64,000 nucleotides of DNA, from assembly GCA_000803105.1 (NCBI GenBank), contig JTDA01000011.1, forward strand, positions 1 through 64,000, in the 5' to 3' direction. The stretch comes from Coprobacter secundus. GTDB taxonomy: Bacteria; Bacteroidota; Bacteroidia; Bacteroidales; Coprobacteraceae. The notes under the pieces are model-generated. The model worked only from the letters and a program-made list of their open reading frames with translations. It did no database searches and was not told where the DNA came from. This document shows, in pieces, positions 17,315 through 26,438 of this stretch (within the stretch, counting starts at the first letter, position 1; each line of letters begins with the position of its first letter). The translations under genes were made by a program, and so were the position numbers.

Positions 17315-17685
17315 CTTATTTGTGTTATCTTGTTTTTATTCGCATTCGAGGCAATAAGACAGTGTACTCTGAAATCTCCAGACTGTGTCTTCAACTGACC
17401 TATCATATATCCTGACGTTCCTTTCTGACTCTGATGGATGACAGAAAAAGAGGCAGGCTTGTTCCGGGAGAAAAAATCGGATAATTTCTTACCGGCCGCA
17501 TCTTTAGTTAACTGTTGCTGCTGTCCGTCCAAAATAATCTGGACCTTATCGCTCATTACCTGCACCAGCTTGGCGGTATCACCTGTACGGAAAGCATTTG
17601 ATGTTTCCTGAACCACATCTTGCGAATAGGCTACTGTTGCCAGGAGTAAAAACATCCATGTAACAGCCATAATTTTCGATTTCAT
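17299..17685 (-). CDS. DUF4783 exported protein
   Basis: 128 residues from the ATG that starts a signal peptide (MKSKIMAVTWMFLLLATVAY). The rest is an NTF2-like alpha/beta fold typical of DUF4783, with FRTGDTAKLVQVMSDKVQII at the start and the block GYMIGQLKTQSGDFRVHCLI. It is first in the nadC operon, an arrangement common in Bacteroidales, but no link to NAD synthesis is known. Likely periplasmic; function unknown. Confidence 0.8.
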   Translation of the reverse strand: MKSKIMAVTWMFLLLATVAYSQDVVQETSNAFRTGDTAKLVQVMSDKVQIILDGQQQQLTKDAAGKKLSDFFSRNKPASFSVIHQSQKGTSGYMIGQLKTQSGDFRVHCLIASNANKNKITQIRIEKL

Positions 17686-17750
17686 ATTCTCAGGTTTTAG
17701 TGTACACTTCGTGTCAACCCCACCGGATATTTTTCTCCGTACCATCTTAG

Positions 17751-17843
17751 AGCTTGTCTAAATTTTCCAATAAAAAGACTATATGTCCTGACTTCTCTAA
17801 AACTACTTTCAAAAAACGTCCGTGCAAAATTCATACTGATTCT
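17751..17843 (+). repeat. Dispersed TIR repeat, internally deleted copy B
   Basis: The left end AGCTTGTCTAAATTTTCC and right end GTGCAAAATTCATACTGATTCT of the family remain, with most of the central core deleted. It sits between the divergent DUF4783 and rlmH genes. Confidence 0.55.
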
Positions 17844-17901
17844 TATCCTCAACTAAGCACTCATCGTCTCACAGTTTATATATTCTTTCTGAGGTTTTTA
17901 T

Positions 17902-17909
17902 TACCTTTG
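17902..17909 (+). promoter_or_regulatory. -7 box of rlmH
   Basis: TACCTTTG is an exact TAnnTTTG match about 95 bp before the rlmH start. No good TTTG is seen 19-20 bp upstream. Confidence 0.45.
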
Positions 17910-18002
17910 CCTATAAATATTATAAATACGACTTACGGATACCGGAATCATCGTATCTGATGCAAATGTAAATAAAAAAGTGATAAAAAAGAATCAATCG
18001 CA

Positions 18003-18476
18003 ATGAAAATACATCTCTTAGTAGTGGGCAAAACCACAGCCACCTATATTTCGGATGCTGTCGATGAGTACTGTCGCCGACTCAAGCATTATATAACATT
18101 TGATATGGAAGTGATTCCTGAATTGAAGAATGCCAAAAACTTGAGTTTTGACCAACAGAAAGAAAAGGAGGCCGATATGATACTCAAGTGCCTGTCTCCG
18201 GGTGATTATATCGTGCTGCTTGATGAGCGAGGCAAGGAATATTCTTCTCTCAAATTTTCGGAATATATAGAGCATAAAATGCATACTGTACCTAAACGGC
18301 TGGTTTTTGTTATAGGCGGGCCTTACGGTTTTTCCCAACGGGTATACTCGACCGCACAAGAGAAAATATCGCTTTCCAAGATGACTTTTTCGCATCAAAT
18401 GATACGTATGATATTTATCGAACAGCTATATCGCGCCATGACGATACTCAACAACGAACCTTATCATCACGAGTAA
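18003..18476 (+). CDS. rlmH: 23S rRNA (pseudouridine1915-N3)-methyltransferase
   Basis: 157 residues, the usual length. A small SPOUT methyltransferase that methylates pseudouridine 1915 of 23S rRNA in the assembled ribosome. The knot motifs are FVIGGPYGF and the C-terminal LSKMTFSHQMIRMIFIEQLY, with the closing YHHE. It is divergent from the nadC operon and convergent with hemW. Confidence 0.95.
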   Translation: MKIHLLVVGKTTATYISDAVDEYCRRLKHYITFDMEVIPELKNAKNLSFDQQKEKEADMILKCLSPGDYIVLLDERGKEYSSLKFSEYIEHKMHTVPKRLVFVIGGPYGFSQRVYSTAQEKISLSKMTFSHQMIRMIFIEQLYRAMTILNNEPYHHE

Positions 18477-18503
18477 TCTGTATTTTAACGGGATTGATGG
18501 TTA

Positions 18504-19637
18504 TCAGTCTTCTACCTTCATAAGGTCGGACATAATACTATCGGAGACAAACAGCCCCGAACGGGTCAGTTTAAGATTATCACCCGACAAAACCAATTTG
18601 CCGGTATCTATATACGGTTTTGCCAAAGCCTGGCAATATTCTCTCATATCACGGCCAAAGTTTTCTTCTATACAGCGGAGGCTGAGTCCCCACATCGTAC
18701 GCAATGAAGTCAATATCATATCATTATAACGGCTGTTTGTGTCCAGTATTTCCGTTTCATATGCGTTGGAACCGTGGGAGATTTTATTCATATACCCGGA
18801 TATGTCTTTTATATTCCAACGACGGCATTTGCCATCATAGCTATGGGCCGACGGGCCTAATCCCAGATACGGCACATCGAGCCAATAAGACGTATTGTGC
18901 TGTGAATACATACCCGGCAAAGCAAAATTCGAGATTTCATAGTGTTCATATCCGGCAGCCTCCAATGTATCTATCAAACAGTCGAACATATCGAGAGACA
19001 ATTCATCGTCGCATTCTGAAACTTTTCCCGATTCGAGCATACGGAATAAGGCTGTTCCTTCTTCATATATAAGACTGTATGCAGAAATGTGTGCAGGTCT
19101 TAAGGCTGTAGCCCTCCTCAGATTGGACTGCCACCCTTGTATCGTCTGCCCGGGCAATCCGTATATCAAATCGATACTGATGTTTTCGAATCCTGCTTCA
19201 CGACACCGGATAAATGCTTCTTCTGCTTGTGCTGCCGTATGACGGCGATTTAAGAAAAGCAGATCGTCATCGTCAAAACTTTGTATTCCCATACTTATCC
19301 GATTTATCGGGGTATGCTTCAACATGGTAATATAATCAGCTTTCAAATCGTCAGGATTGGCTTCTAACGTAATTTCTTTACAAGCAGATAGGGGCAAGTG
19401 CAATGACAAGGCATCAAAAATCCGGACAAGCTCTTCTCCCGATAATTGAGACGGAGTGCCTCCTCCTATATATATAGTATGTACGGGTGCATTTTCCAAT
19501 TCTGCATACCGCATGTCTAACTCGCGGCAGAGAGCATCGACATAATCTTTCCGTAAATGCATACGTGTATCAGAAAAGAAATCGCAATAGATACATCTTT
19601 TCTTACAAAAAGGAATATGTATATAAATGCCTGCCAT
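18504..19637 (-). CDS. hemW: Radical SAM heme chaperone HemW (CPO-like)
   Basis: 377 residues. The cluster motif PFCKKRCIYCDFF has C11, C15 and C18 in CxxxCxxC spacing. GGGTPSQL and ISMGIQSFDDDDL are the SAM- and substrate-side motifs, and the C-terminal HemN_C domain is present. The family binds and transfers heme and was long mis-named coproporphyrinogen III oxidase. A -7 box TATCTTTG at 19648-19655 (minus) would give a very short leader. Confidence 0.9.
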   Translation of the reverse strand: MAGIYIHIPFCKKRCIYCDFFSDTRMHLRKDYVDALCRELDMRYAELENAPVHTIYIGGGTPSQLSGEELVRIFDALSLHLPLSACKEITLEANPDDLKADYITMLKHTPINRISMGIQSFDDDDLLFLNRRHTAAQAEEAFIRCREAGFENISIDLIYGLPGQTIQGWQSNLRRATALRPAHISAYSLIYEEGTALFRMLESGKVSECDDELSLDMFDCLIDTLEAAGYEHYEISNFALPGMYSQHNTSYWLDVPYLGLGPSAHSYDGKCRRWNIKDISGYMNKISHGSNAYETEILDTNSRYNDMILTSLRTMWGLSLRCIEENFGRDMREYCQALAKPYIDTGKLVLSGDNLKLTRSGLFVSDSIMSDLMKVED

Positions 19638-19830
19638 AATCAGAGGACAAAGATAAGGTATATAAGTATGTATCCTGAAAAAAAGAAATGTTAAATATTG
19701 ATTTTTTACTGTTTTCTAACATATTGCCTCTCATTGTTTTTGTCGATATTAATTTATAATTTGCGAACGCTTTATTCCTTTTTAACAAGGATAAAGATTA
19801 CCGAATGTTTCACCTTAAATCATTTGAAAT

Positions 19831-21987
19831 ATGAAAGTATATCAATCGAATGAAATTAAAAACATTGCCTTATTAGGCAGTAAAGGCTCCGGAAAAACCA
19901 CTCTCGCAGAAGCCATGCTCTACGAGTGTGGTGTGATAAAACGTAGAGGTACCGTAGATGGGCAAAACACCGTATCGGATTATTTCCCGGTGGAACGTGA
20001 ATATGGATATTCAGTGTTTTCCACCGTTTTTTATGCCGAATTTTTGGGTAAAAAGCTCAATGTAATCGACTGTCCGGGGGCCGACGATTTTATCGGAGGG
20101 GCTATCACCGCTCTGAATGTAACCGACACCGGAGTCATCGTTATCGACTCTCAATATGGTGTCGAAGTAGGTACACAGAACATATTTCGCTATACCGAAA
20201 AACTGAACAAACCCGTATTGTTTGCCATGAACCAGCTCGACGGAGAGAAAGCCGATTATGACAGTGTTATCGAACAAATGCGTGAAACATTCGGAAACAA
20301 AATAGTACGAGTACAATATCCTATAAGCTGCGGTCCGTCTTTCAATGCCATGATAGACGTACTGAAAATGAAAATGTACCGATGGAAACCGGAAGGTGGT
20401 GAGCCTGAAATATTAGATATTCCAGACAGCGAAAAAGAAAAGGCGGCCGAATTGCATCAGCAACTGGTAGAAGCTGCGGCCGAAAATGACGAAGGTCTTA
20501 TGGAAAAATTTTTCGACCAAGGTTCTCTTACTGAAGACGAAATGCGCGAAGGCATACGCAAAGGCCTCGTCACACGCAGCATATTTCCTATCTTCTGTGT
20601 AAGTGCGTTACGAGATATGGGTGTAAGGCGAATGATGGAATTTCTCGGAAATGTAGTTCCATTCGTATCGGAAATGCCTAAGCCTATCAACAACGAGGGT
20701 GATGAAGTAGCTCCTGACTCCAACGGACCTACCAGCTTGTTCTTTTTCAAGACAACAGTGGAGCCGCATATCGGGGAAGTCTCTTATTTCAAAGTCATGT
20801 CAGGAAAAGTACGCGAAGGAGACGACTTGCTAAATGTCAATCGGGGCAGTAAAGAGAGACTGTCTCAAATATTTTGCGTATGTGGACAAATCAGGACCAA
20901 AGTGGAAGAACTTGTGGCCGGGGATATCGGTGCTACAGTAAAACTCAAGGATGTACGTACGGGAAATACTCTTGACGGTAAAGGTATAGAATATTATTTT
21001 GATTTTATTAAATATCCCGACCCTAAATTCCAACGTGCCATAAAGCCACAGAATGAAGCAGATGCTGAAAAACTAAGCGAAATACTTACCCGCATGCATG
21101 AGGAAGATCCTACTTGGGTGATAGAACAGTCAAAAGAGCTGAAGCAGACCATTGTTTCAGGACAAGGAGAATTCCATCTGCGCACATTGAAATGGAGAAT
21201 AGAAAACAACGATAAATTGATGGTCAATTTCGAAGAACCTCGCATTCCTTATCGTGAGACCATTACAAAACCCGCCCGAGCCGACTATCGTCATAAAAAA
21301 CAATCGGGCGGTGCCGGGCAATTCGGAGAAGTCCATCTTATCATAGAACCTTATTATGAAGGGATGCCCGCTCCCGATACGTATAAATTCAATAATCAGG
21401 AATACCGCATGAATGTCAGGGACACTCAGGTTATCGACCTCGAATGGGGCGGAAAACTGGTATTTGTAAACTGTATTGTGGGTGGTGCCATTGACGCCCG
21501 TTTCTTACCGGCTATACAAAAAGGCCTTATGGACCGTATGGAACAAGGACCACTGACAGGTTCCTATGCTCGGGATGTACGCGTGTGCGTATATGACGGG
21601 AAAATGCATCCAGTAGATTCGAACGAAATTTCATTCCGTCTGGCCGGCCGAAATGCTTTCAGTGAAGCATTTAAAAATGCAGGCCCTAAAATACTGGAAC
21701 CTATATATGATGTAGAAGTGCTGGTTCCTGCCGACAAAATGGGTGATGTAATGAGTGATTTACAAGGCCGCCGCGCTATCATCATGGGCATGTCGAGTGA
21801 AAAAGGATTCGAAAAAATACAAGCTAAGGTACCTTTGAAAGAGATGTCTACCTACTCTACAGCGTTGAGTTCTATCACCGGAGGCCGCTCCTCATTTACC
21901 ATGAAATATGCCTCATACGAACTTGTACCGTCAGATGTGCAAGATAAACTATTGAAAGAATATGAAGCAACGCAATCGGCTGAATAG
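19831..21987 (+). CDS. EF-G paralogue with degenerate GTPase motifs (EF-G2 type)
   Basis: 718 residues with the full five-domain EF-G layout. The P-loop is intact (GSKGSGKT, 16-23). Switch I lacks RGIT and reads EYGYS. The G3 motif is DCPGA, so Ala84 replaces the histidine that activates water in canonical EF-G. G4 is NQLD instead of NKxD. Bacteroides thetaiotaomicron has an EF-G2 that supports translocation without GTP hydrolysis and accumulates during carbon starvation. This gene is probably an orthologue of that factor, by inference from these motifs. The main fusA must lie elsewhere. A strong terminator follows. Confidence 0.85.
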   Translation: MKVYQSNEIKNIALLGSKGSGKTTLAEAMLYECGVIKRRGTVDGQNTVSDYFPVEREYGYSVFSTVFYAEFLGKKLNVIDCPGADDFIGGAITALNVTDTGVIVIDSQYGVEVGTQNIFRYTEKLNKPVLFAMNQLDGEKADYDSVIEQMRETFGNKIVRVQYPISCGPSFNAMIDVLKMKMYRWKPEGGEPEILDIPDSEKEKAAELHQQLVEAAAENDEGLMEKFFDQGSLTEDEMREGIRKGLVTRSIFPIFCVSALRDMGVRRMMEFLGNVVPFVSEMPKPINNEGDEVAPDSNGPTSLFFFKTTVEPHIGEVSYFKVMSGKVREGDDLLNVNRGSKERLSQIFCVCGQIRTKVEELVAGDIGATVKLKDVRTGNTLDGKGIEYYFDFIKYPDPKFQRAIKPQNEADAEKLSEILTRMHEEDPTWVIEQSKELKQTIVSGQGEFHLRTLKWRIENNDKLMVNFEEPRIPYRETITKPARADYRHKKQSGGAGQFGEVHLIIEPYYEGMPAPDTYKFNNQEYRMNVRDTQVIDLEWGGKLVFVNCIVGGAIDARFLPAIQKGLMDRMEQGPLTGSYARDVRVCVYDGKMHPVDSNEISFRLAGRNAFSEAFKNAGPKILEPIYDVEVLVPADKMGDVMSDLQGRRAIIMGMSSEKGFEKIQAKVPLKEMSTYSTALSSITGGRSSFTMKYASYELVPSDVQDKLLKEYEATQSAE

Positions 21988-22028
21988 TTAGATTGTAAAT
22001 AAAAACACCTAAAATGTTAAATTAACTC

Positions 22029-22058
22029 AAAAAGTCATCATTCTCATGATGACTTTTT
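22029..22058 (+). terminator. Terminator of the EF-G paralogue gene
   Basis: AAAAAGTCATCA (22029-22040) and TGATGACTTTTT (22047-22058) form a perfect 12-bp stem ending in a T-run, 42 bp after the stop. Confidence 0.9.
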
Positions 22059-22260
22059 GCATTTAAACATTTGTTTGTTAAATTTGCACTGAAGTGTTAA
22101 ATAAAAATGTTCGAAAAAATTTTTATTTAGTTAAACAATTTGACATTAATCTCTGTTTATAATATAAAATTGTTCGAAATATTCGTAACAATAGAATAAT
22201 AAAGGCAAATAGATTTTTAAATTATAATAAAAATCGAGTCATTGAGAAGGATGGAATAAT

Positions 22261-23814
22261 ATGAAGAAGTCGACAATTTGGTTGTTGGTATTGATTATGG
22301 CTCTGACATTTATCGGGTTGCTCTATCTGCAAATCAGCTATATGGAGAATATGGTAAAAATGCGGAACGAGCAATTTTCAGAAGCAGTAAAGCGTAGTCT
22401 GTACGGCGTATCCTCAAGTATAGAGCAGGATGAGACCAAACGATATCTCGCAGAAGATATAGAAGAAACGCAGAAAAGACTGCTTTCTTTTGAGCATGGA
22501 AGGAGTTCCATCGGAAAAGATATAGTTTCGCAACACGGCTTCTCTATCGTATCACCCGACGGTACAGTATCAAACTTCAGTTTTAGAGAACAGACCAGTA
22601 CGATACTCATGAAACCGAAAATAAGCGGTACGACAGGGAAAGACTACAACTCGATTACAAATACATATAAGGGGATGCAGGAAATGCTCAAAGGGCAATA
22701 TCTGTACCAAAAAGGATTGCTTGACGAGGTTATCTTGAAAATATTGAGTACAGCCAGTACGCGCCCTATTATGGAAAGAATCGATACGAAACGGATAGAT
22801 AATTACCTGAAATCGGAATTGCAAAATAACGGACTGAACATTCCTTTTCAGTATGCGGTTGTCAATAAAAACGGGAAAATACTATACAATACACCAGAGT
22901 ATAGTCCAGAAGAGGAGAATGCTCTCTTTACTCAAATATTGTTCCCCAATGACCCGCCCAATAAGTTGAATTATCTAAAAGTTTATTTCCCGACGAAAAA
23001 AGATTATATATTCAGTTCTATTCGGTTTATGATTCCGTCGTTTGCCTTTACTTTTATATTGCTGATAACGTTCCTGTTTACAATCGTTACCGCATTCCGT
23101 CAAAAAAGGCTGACCGAAATGAAAAATGATTTTATTAATAATATGACACACGAGTTTAAAACTCCGATATCGACTATATCCTTGGCTGCGCAAATGTTGA
23201 AGGACCCGGCCGTAGCTAAAAGTCCTCAGATGTTCCAACATATATCGGGAGTGATAAACGACGAAACGAAGCGGCTGAGATTTCAAGTAGAGAAGGTTTT
23301 ACAAATGTCTATGTTCGAGCGACAGAAGACCATGATGAAACTCAATGCTGTGGATGTAAACGACTTGGTAACCAGTGTAATGAGTACTTTCAAATTGAAA
23401 GTCGAGAAATTTGGCGGTACTATCGATGCTGACTTGGCAGCAGAAGATGCCATGGTGATGGTCGACGAGATGCACTTTACCAATGTTATATTTAATCTAC
23501 TTGACAACGCAGTAAAATATGCTCGTGAAGATGTCCCCTTGGCTCTGTTTATCCGGACACGTATCGAAGGAGATAAGGTAGAAATATCGATACAGGATAA
23601 CGGAATCGGAATAAAGAAAGAAGATTTAAAGAAAATATTCGAAAAGTTTTATCGAGTATCTACCGGAAATCTTCATAATGTAAAAGGGTTCGGCCTCGGA
23701 CTGGCTTATGTACATAAAATCGTAACTGATTTGAAAGGTACTATCCGGGCAGAGAGCGAACTCGGAGTAGGAACAAAATTTATAATTACATTACCTCTAA
23801 TAAAAAACAAATGA
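22261..23814 (+). CDS. rprX: Sensor histidine kinase, RprX-like
   Basis: 517 residues. The first membrane helix is near residues 6-24, followed by a periplasmic region to about 256. The second helix is at 257-279 and leads, without a clear HAMP domain, into HisKA with the phospho-acceptor H297 in NNMTHEFKTPIS. HATPase boxes follow: NLLDNAVKYA, DNGIGI and GFGLGLAYV. The last four bases overlap the response regulator gene. Length, layout and partner match RprX of B. fragilis, a sensor found through tetracycline-resistance regulation; the natural signal is not known from sequence. Confidence 0.85.
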   Translation: MKKSTIWLLVLIMALTFIGLLYLQISYMENMVKMRNEQFSEAVKRSLYGVSSSIEQDETKRYLAEDIEETQKRLLSFEHGRSSIGKDIVSQHGFSIVSPDGTVSNFSFREQTSTILMKPKISGTTGKDYNSITNTYKGMQEMLKGQYLYQKGLLDEVILKILSTASTRPIMERIDTKRIDNYLKSELQNNGLNIPFQYAVVNKNGKILYNTPEYSPEEENALFTQILFPNDPPNKLNYLKVYFPTKKDYIFSSIRFMIPSFAFTFILLITFLFTIVTAFRQKRLTEMKNDFINNMTHEFKTPISTISLAAQMLKDPAVAKSPQMFQHISGVINDETKRLRFQVEKVLQMSMFERQKTMMKLNAVDVNDLVTSVMSTFKLKVEKFGGTIDADLAAEDAMVMVDEMHFTNVIFNLLDNAVKYAREDVPLALFIRTRIEGDKVEISIQDNGIGIKKEDLKKIFEKFYRVSTGNLHNVKGFGLGLAYVHKIVTDLKGTIRAESELGVGTKFIITLPLIKNK

Positions 23815-24527
23815 TTATGGAAGAAAGATTGCGTATACTATTATGCGAAGATGACGAAAATCTTGGCATGTTATTGAGAGAATACCTTCAAGCAAAAGGA
23901 TATGTTGCTGACCTTTTCTCTGATGGAGAAAGCGGTTACAAAGCATTTTTGAAAGGGAAATACGATTTATGTGTCCTTGATGTGATGATGCCTAAAAAAG
24001 ATGGTTTTACTTTAGCTCAGGAAATACGTACGGTAAACAGCGAAGTACCTATTATTTTCTTAACTGCAAAATCTCTGAAAGAAGATATTCTCGAAGGATT
24101 CAAAATCGGGGCAGACGACTATATTACCAAACCTTTCAGTATGGAAGAACTGGTATTCAGAATTGAAGCTATTCTGCGCCGTGTAAAAGGCAAAAAAGGG
24201 AAAGAAGTCACTATGTACAAAATCGGGCGTTTTACTTTCGATACTCAAAAACAAGTATTGGCTATCGATGATAAGACAACCAAACTGACAACAAAAGAGT
24301 CAGAATTGTTGAGCTTGCTTTGTGCTCATGTGAATGAAATTCTCGAACGTAACTTTGCCTTGAAGACGATATGGATAGATGACAATTATTTCAATGCCCG
24401 CAGCATGGATGTATACATCACCAAATTGCGCAAACATCTGAAAGATGACCCATCTATCGAGATTATCAATATCCATGGTAAGGGTTATAAACTTATTGCA
24501 CCAGAAATAGAAGCTAAGACTAAATAA
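23811..24527 (+). CDS. rprY: OmpR-family response regulator, RprY-like
   Basis: 238 residues. Receiver domain with acidic pocket CEDDE near residue 12 and phospho-acceptor D57 in CVLDVMMPKKDG, then the LTAK and YITKPFS motifs. The C-terminal winged helix ends in VYITKLRKHLKDD and HGKGYKLI. The start overlaps the kinase gene by 4 bp (ATGA), a second ATG two codons later being possible. It binds DNA when phosphorylated by the RprX-like partner. Known RprY targets in this phylum include redox and central metabolism genes. Confidence 0.9.
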   Translation: MIMEERLRILLCEDDENLGMLLREYLQAKGYVADLFSDGESGYKAFLKGKYDLCVLDVMMPKKDGFTLAQEIRTVNSEVPIIFLTAKSLKEDILEGFKIGADDYITKPFSMEELVFRIEAILRRVKGKKGKEVTMYKIGRFTFDTQKQVLAIDDKTTKLTTKESELLSLLCAHVNEILERNFALKTIWIDDNYFNARSMDVYITKLRKHLKDDPSIEIINIHGKGYKLIAPEIEAKTK

Positions 24528-24552
24528 TCAACTTCAGAAAACGATTCTAAAT

Positions 24553-24588
24553 AACCAGACTGTTTTTACAACAATCTGGTTATTTTTT
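24553..24588 (+). terminator. Terminator of rprX-rprY
   Basis: AACCAGACTGTT pairs with AACAATCTGGTT with one mismatch, followed by ATTTTTT, 25 bp after rprY. Confidence 0.9.
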
Positions 24589-24623
24589 GTGTTATAATTT
24601 CAAATAAAAATTCAGAGAAAAAT

Positions 24624-25073
24624 ATGAAATACATCGTTCTTTTCATTGCTTATCTCTTCTGTACTCCTACATTTGCTGGAAGTATAAAAGAGACAGCCGT
24701 ACCAGCCAAAGTAAAAAATTATGTAATGAGCCATTATCCCAAAGCCCAGTCCATTGATTGGGACTTCGAGGATGATGACAACTTGTATGAGGCAAAATTC
24801 AAAATCGACAAATTAAAATACAAATTGCAAATTACTCCTGACGGAAGGCTGCACGCTTCTAAAGAAGATGTACTCATCTCTACTCTTCCGAAGCTTATTC
24901 CTCAGTATATCCGGGAACACTACGCCGGATATAAAATATTAGGTGCAAATAAAAAAGTATTCGGCAACAAAATAACTTATGATGTCGGTATCAAAGGTAA
25001 AAATGCACAGGGTAATACACGGCACTATAATGTCTATTTCGACAGCAAGGGGAACAAAATTTCACGAAAGTAA
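24624..25073 (+). CDS. Exported PepSY-like protein
   Basis: 149 residues with a signal peptide (MKYIVLFIAYLFCTPTFAG) and two copies of a PepSY-like (DUF2874) fold. The first begins VKNYVMSHYPKAQSIDWDFE and the second IPQYIREHYAGYKILGANKK. Such small periplasmic proteins are common in Bacteroidales. They are sometimes linked to two-component systems, and this one directly follows rprXY, but a terminator separates them. Function unknown. Confidence 0.8.
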   Translation: MKYIVLFIAYLFCTPTFAGSIKETAVPAKVKNYVMSHYPKAQSIDWDFEDDDNLYEAKFKIDKLKYKLQITPDGRLHASKEDVLISTLPKLIPQYIREHYAGYKILGANKKVFGNKITYDVGIKGKNAQGNTRHYNVYFDSKGNKISRK

Positions 25074-25264
25074 AATAAGGTTATTCAAGAATTTTGTAGG
25101 TAAACTTTATTTGCTTGAAAAATAAAGTTTATTTTATAGATTATCAAAAGGAAATTCAGGAAGAAGCGTATTTTTGTAACAGAGAGTATGCTTTTTCTTT
25201 ATTATAGTCTATTTCGTCAGCTCTTCCATGTTATAAACCATACGGACTTTTCGTTTTTTATCGT

Positions 25265-25272
25265 TATCTTTG
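25265..25272 (+). promoter_or_regulatory. -7 box of the acyltransferase gene
   Basis: TATCTTTG is an exact TAnnTTTG match 63 bp before the ATG at 25336. The -33 element is poor. Confidence 0.45.
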
Positions 25273-25335
25273 CCTTAGAAATTATAACATTTGTTTTTTA
25301 TTCTATTATTTCAAGCATAAATTAGATTCGATATT

Positions 25336-26151
25336 ATGAAAGTGCTTTTCTTTTTTTACCAATGGCTCATAGCTTTACCTATTTTGCTCGTACTTACTAT
25401 ACTTACGGCATTGACCACAATCATCGGCTGTTTTCTGGGTAATGGAAATATATGGGGGTATTTTCCCGGGCGTATCTGGTCGAAGTTATTTTGTATATTT
25501 TCCATGGTTCGGGTCGAGGTTCGCGGACGAGAAAACATCAATAAAAACACTTCTTATGTCTTTGTTGCCAATCACCAAGGGGCTTACGATATTTTTCTGA
25601 TTTACGGTTATCTCGGACATAATTTTAAATGGATGATGAAAAAGAGCCTGCGCAAAATTCCTTTCGTAGGAAAGGCGTGTGCTGCTGCCGGACATATTTT
25701 TGTAGATCGCAACAGTCCTAAAAGTATTATGGAAACTCTTCATAAAGCAGAAGAAACATTGAAAGACGGTATGTCTCTTGTCGTATTTCCTGAGGGCTCA
25801 AGAACTCCGGACGGCAAATTGCACCGATTCAAAAAGGGAGCTTACCAACTGGCCATAGACCTCAATCTTCCGGTAGTTCCCCTAACTATAGACGGGTCAT
25901 ACGCTGTAATGTCTCGTAATACCTACCTTATCACACCGGGAAAAATGATTTTAACCATACATCCCGCTATTTACCCAGATCCACAACAAGGTCATGATAT
26001 TCAAGAGTTAATGGAAAAATCATACGAAACCATCGCTTCTGCCCTACCTGCCGAAGCTGAAAATATTGTAAAAAAAATCTTAATTGAAAGCAGAAAACAA
26101 GTTGAAAATTTCATAGGAAAAGAAAAAAGTTGCACCTTTGCATCGCAATAG
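25336..26151 (+). CDS. 1-acyl-sn-glycerol-3-phosphate acyltransferase (PlsC family)
   Basis: 271 residues. One or two membrane helices at the N-terminus (WLIALPILLVLTILTALTTI) precede the acyltransferase domain with the H(X4)D site NHQGAYDIF. Motif III is FPEGSRTPDGKLHRFKKGAY and the later VPLTIDGSY is also typical. It probably makes phosphatidic acid from lysophosphatidic acid at the inner membrane. A tRNA-Gln follows within 12 bp. A second, shorter family member lies at 45048-45590. Confidence 0.85.
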   Translation: MKVLFFFYQWLIALPILLVLTILTALTTIIGCFLGNGNIWGYFPGRIWSKLFCIFSMVRVEVRGRENINKNTSYVFVANHQGAYDIFLIYGYLGHNFKWMMKKSLRKIPFVGKACAAAGHIFVDRNSPKSIMETLHKAEETLKDGMSLVVFPEGSRTPDGKLHRFKKGAYQLAIDLNLPVVPLTIDGSYAVMSRNTYLITPGKMILTIHPAIYPDPQQGHDIQELMEKSYETIASALPAEAENIVKKILIESRKQVENFIGKEKSCTFASQ

Positions 26152-26163
26152 AAAAATGACCTT

Positions 26164-26233
26164 GTCCTGTGGTGTAACGGTAGCACATCGGATTCTGGTT
26201 CCGCTTGTGAGGGTTCGAATCCTTCCAGGACAA
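26164..26233 (+). tRNA. tRNA-Gln (anticodon CTG)
   Basis: The acceptor TGTCCTG pairs with CAGGACA. The anticodon loop TTCTGGT lies between CGGA and TCCG, giving anticodon CTG. The T-arm is GAGGG TTCGAAT CCTTC. The discriminator is A and CCA is not encoded. It may be co-transcribed with the acyltransferase gene, 12 bp upstream. Confidence 0.9.
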
Positions 26234-26244
26234 CAGAAAAGTTT

Positions 26245-26284
26245 AATCTCTTTAAAATTTAAAAGTTTTAAAGAGATTTTTTAT
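26245..26284 (+). terminator. Terminator of tRNA-Gln
   Basis: AATCTCTTTAAAA (26245-26257) pairs perfectly with TTTTAAAGAGATT (26266-26278), followed by TTTTATT. Confidence 0.9.
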
Positions 26285-26378
26285 TTGTATATCCTGTTTT
26301 ATCAAATGTAAACTTCTTTATTAAAATCATACCCCCGACTTGATATTATATCATCTTTTCTAACTACTACAAATGAAG

Positions 26379-26416
26379 AGAGGGGAATATCTAACATTCG
26401 CCAGGCATTCTCCTCT
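26379..26416 (-). terminator. Possible terminator of the pilus operon
   Basis: AGAGGGGAAT (26379-26388) and ATTCTCCTCT (26407-26416) form a 10-bp stem with one G-T pair, 23 bp after the last pilus gene. The T-tract on the minus strand is weak. Confidence 0.35.
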
Positions 26417-26438
26417 TTTCAATAGACTAAGTATTCTA

